Assembly (NCBI GenBank): GCA_028819945.1 | Contig: JAPPKQ010000418.1 | Span: forward strand, 1 to 9,015 | Reading direction: 5' to 3' | DNA: 9,015 bases | From: a bacterium | GTDB taxonomy: Bacteria; Actinomycetota; Acidimicrobiia; Acidimicrobiales; CATQHL01 | Shown here: positions 8,265-9,015 of the stretch, piece after piece | Layout: each line of letters starts with the position of its first letter | How positions within the stretch are numbered: the first letter of the stretch is position 1 | Program-made: the position numbers and the translations under genes | The notes under the pieces: generated by a model | Databases searched by the model: none | What the model was told of the DNA's origin: nothing | Seen by the model: the letters and a program-made list of their open reading frames with translations, nothing else

Positions 8265-8337
8265 GCCCCCGTAGCTCAGGGGACAGAGCAGGGGACTTCT
8301 AATCCCAAGGCCGCAGGTTCGAATCCTGCCGGGGGCG
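8265..8337 (+). tRNA. tRNA-Arg, anticodon TCT
   Basis: This 73-base cloverleaf decodes AGA. The acceptor arm GCCCCCG (8265-8271) pairs fully with CGGGGGC (8330-8336), and the discriminator base is G8337. The D stem is GCTC/GAGC (8274-8277 with 8286-8289). The anticodon loop is CTTCTAA (8296-8302) with TCT at 8298-8300. The T arm is GCAGG-TTCGAAT-CCTGC (8313-8329). The CCA end is not encoded. The anticodon stem has four Watson-Crick pairs plus a G-A mismatch at its base (8291 with 8307, positions 27-43). tRNA genes of this kind are common integration sites, and the genes after it look mobile. Confidence 0.95.
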
Positions 8338-8606
8338 CGGCGCCTCATCGTCGGGTATGGCACCGTGACAGCGGAGTGCACCACCGATCGGGCGACTGGC
8401 GGTTGACATCCGGACGGCGGTTCGGCGTAGTCGTCCAGACCGATGCCCTGCGCAGCGTCCTCGACCCGACCTGCCCACACCGCGGCGGGGGTTGAGCCAC
8501 CTCGAGGCCGGTGGCGTCGGAGTTGGCGGCGTCCGAGGTGTCGGTAAGGCTGTCTCACCCCGTTCGTACGATCGGGTCCCTCGATCGAGGAGCCGAGACG
8601 AAGGCC
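8338..8606. other. Spacer without a convincing gene, between tRNA-Arg and the DUF5131 remnant
   Basis: No ORF here looks like a real protein. The longest minus-strand frame crosses the tRNA and translates as GRIRTCGLGIRSPLLC, a familiar artefact of antisense tRNA. No strong rho-independent terminator, integrase fragment or second copy of the tRNA 3' end is seen. The last 40 bases hold a -10-like TACGAT (8567-8572) and a palindrome. Confidence 0.5.
8579..8590. promoter_or_regulatory. 12-bp perfect palindrome, candidate operator
   Basis: CCTCGATCGAGG is a perfect inverted repeat. It lies 6 bases after TACGAT (8567-8572) and 16 bases before the GTG at 8607. The core CGATCG also occurs at 8569-8574. 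A regulator site at the start of the island is possible; no protein can be named. Confidence 0.3.
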
Positions 8607-8726
8607 GTGGCAGAACATTCGGTCATCGAGCAGACTGAGACGACGTGGAATCCAACCACGGGTTGTGCCCGCACGTCGCCGAGCCGCGACCACTGCTACG
8701 CGCTCGCTAAGCGGCTCAAGTCAGAG
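8607..8726 (+). pseudogene. N-terminal remnant of a DUF5131 (phage Gp37/Gp68, three-Cys-motif) protein
   Basis: From the GTG at 8607 the first 38 codons match the start of DUF5131 proteins, whose consensus is roughly 'IEWTxATWNPTTGCxRxSPGCxxCYA' followed by 'LAKRLK'. Here the sequence reads IEQTETTWNPTTGC and then SRDHCYALAKRLK. The family's three cysteines are spaced C-x6-C-x2-C. Cys20 and Cys30 are kept, but the middle one is Arg27, and the usual Gly before it is Ser26. Similarity stops near 8726; none of the three frames continues the family, whose full proteins run to over 200 residues. The same frame stays open to 8855, running into the next gene. DUF5131 proteins occur in phages and near defence genes, some with TcmP partners. 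The remnant is very probably non-functional. Confidence 0.65.
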
Positions 8727-8738
8727 ATCCACCTCAGG

Positions 8739-8744
8739 TACGAT
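8739..8744 (+). promoter_or_regulatory. Candidate -10 box upstream of the AAA ATPase gene
   Basis: TACGAT sits within GTACGATC, the same octamer found at 8566-8573 before the DUF5131 remnant. It would give a 5' leader of about 80 bases for the gene at 8831. No good -35 is seen, so support is weak. Confidence 0.3.
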
Positions 8745-8815
8745 CATCGCCGAGGTTCGCGGTGCGCAGTGCGGCGGCACTCACATCCGTCGCCGGTACG
8801 CGAGCGCACGTCGTC

Positions 8816-8824
8816 GGGAGGAGG
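8816..8824 (+). promoter_or_regulatory. Strong ribosome binding site of the AAA ATPase gene
   Basis: GGGAGGAGG ends 6 bases before the ATG at 8831. It is the best Shine-Dalgarno match in the window and fixes the start of the last gene. Confidence 0.8.
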
Positions 8825-8830
8825 CAGCAG

Positions 8831-9015
8831 ATGGCACGTTCGGACCTGCTGTTGAATCTCGTCGAGGCTGAGCGTTCGGGGGACCGGCAGCGGTTCTTGA
8901 TGGTTGTCGAGTCGGTAATCGCAGAGGAGCGCCGGAAGCAGCATCATCTCGTTGCGGACCGGCTCGAAGAACTCATCTCGACGGCTGGATCCTCGGCGAC
9001 CGCCCGGTACCAGAG
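8831..9015 (+). CDS. ietA: IetA-like AAA family ATPase, N-terminal fragment (runs off the window)
   Basis: Sixty-one codons are visible, starting MARSDLLLNLVEAERSGD. The pattern 'DLLxxLVxAxxxGDxxxFxxxVExxIAEERxKQHHxLADxLxE' is typical of the N-terminus of AAA ATPases encoded next to an S8 (subtilisin-like) serine protease, the IetA/IetS pair. That pair is known from plasmid incompatibility and as a phage-defence system. In this copy EERRKQHHLVADRLEE falls at residues 32-47 and looks helical. The Walker motifs lie beyond the window, so ATPase activity cannot be confirmed here. The start is secured by a strong ribosome binding site. Placement after a tRNA and a DUF5131 remnant fits a defence island. 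A different AAA-linked system sharing this N-terminal helix region is the main alternative. Confidence 0.6.
   Translation, partial: MARSDLLLNLVEAERSGDRQRFLMVVESVIAEERRKQHHLVADRLEELISTAGSSATARYQ

Noticed and set aside
8097..8693. 198-codon minus-strand ORF across the tRNA and both flanks
   Set aside because: It contains GRIRTCGLGIRSPLLC, the known false translation of an antisense tRNA-Arg. The rest has Arg- and Pro-rich composition typical of GC-rich non-coding frames.

Overview
The window reads as a piece of a high-GC actinobacterial genome. Base composition looks like about two thirds G+C by eye, GTG starts occur, and at least one gene seems to have a leaderless promoter with its -10 box a few bases before the start codon. 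The protein styles resemble uncultured or marine Acidimicrobiia, but that placement is inference.

Bases 1-2911 (+ strand) are the 3' part of a branched-chain amino acid type ABC transporter operon: a 5'-truncated substrate-binding lipoprotein, then the LivG-like and LivF-like ATPases, which overlap by 8 bases. The two permease genes (livH, livM) are not in the window and presumably lie upstream. Bases 2912-2999 separate this operon from a convergent gene and carry a GTCATTCCGGCG-type palindromic repeat with a perfect 8-bp stem.

Bases 3000 to about 6674 (- strand) hold one very large gene for a fused indolepyruvate (2-oxoacid):ferredoxin oxidoreductase with TPP, Fe-S, gamma and DUF6537-like parts. 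Divergent from it, at 6807-7967, is an acyl-CoA dehydrogenase. Transporter, oxidoreductase and dehydrogenase fit one catabolic scheme: amino acid uptake, transamination elsewhere, ferredoxin-linked conversion of the 2-oxo acid to acyl-CoA, then FAD-dependent alpha,beta-desaturation.

From 7967 on the character changes. A 62-codon ORF overlapping the acyl-CoA dehydrogenase stop looks like the C-terminal part of a Phd/YefM antitoxin, with no toxin beside it. A tRNA-Arg(TCT) follows at 8265-8337. Beyond the tRNA, after about 270 bases with no convincing gene, come the N-terminal remnant of a DUF5131 (phage Gp37/Gp68, three-Cys-motif) protein and the first 61 codons of a gene resembling the AAA ATPase IetA of the IetAS defence pair, running off the end. 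I read the tail as the edge of a tRNA-associated defence or mobile island. The part most worth following lies just beyond base 9015.
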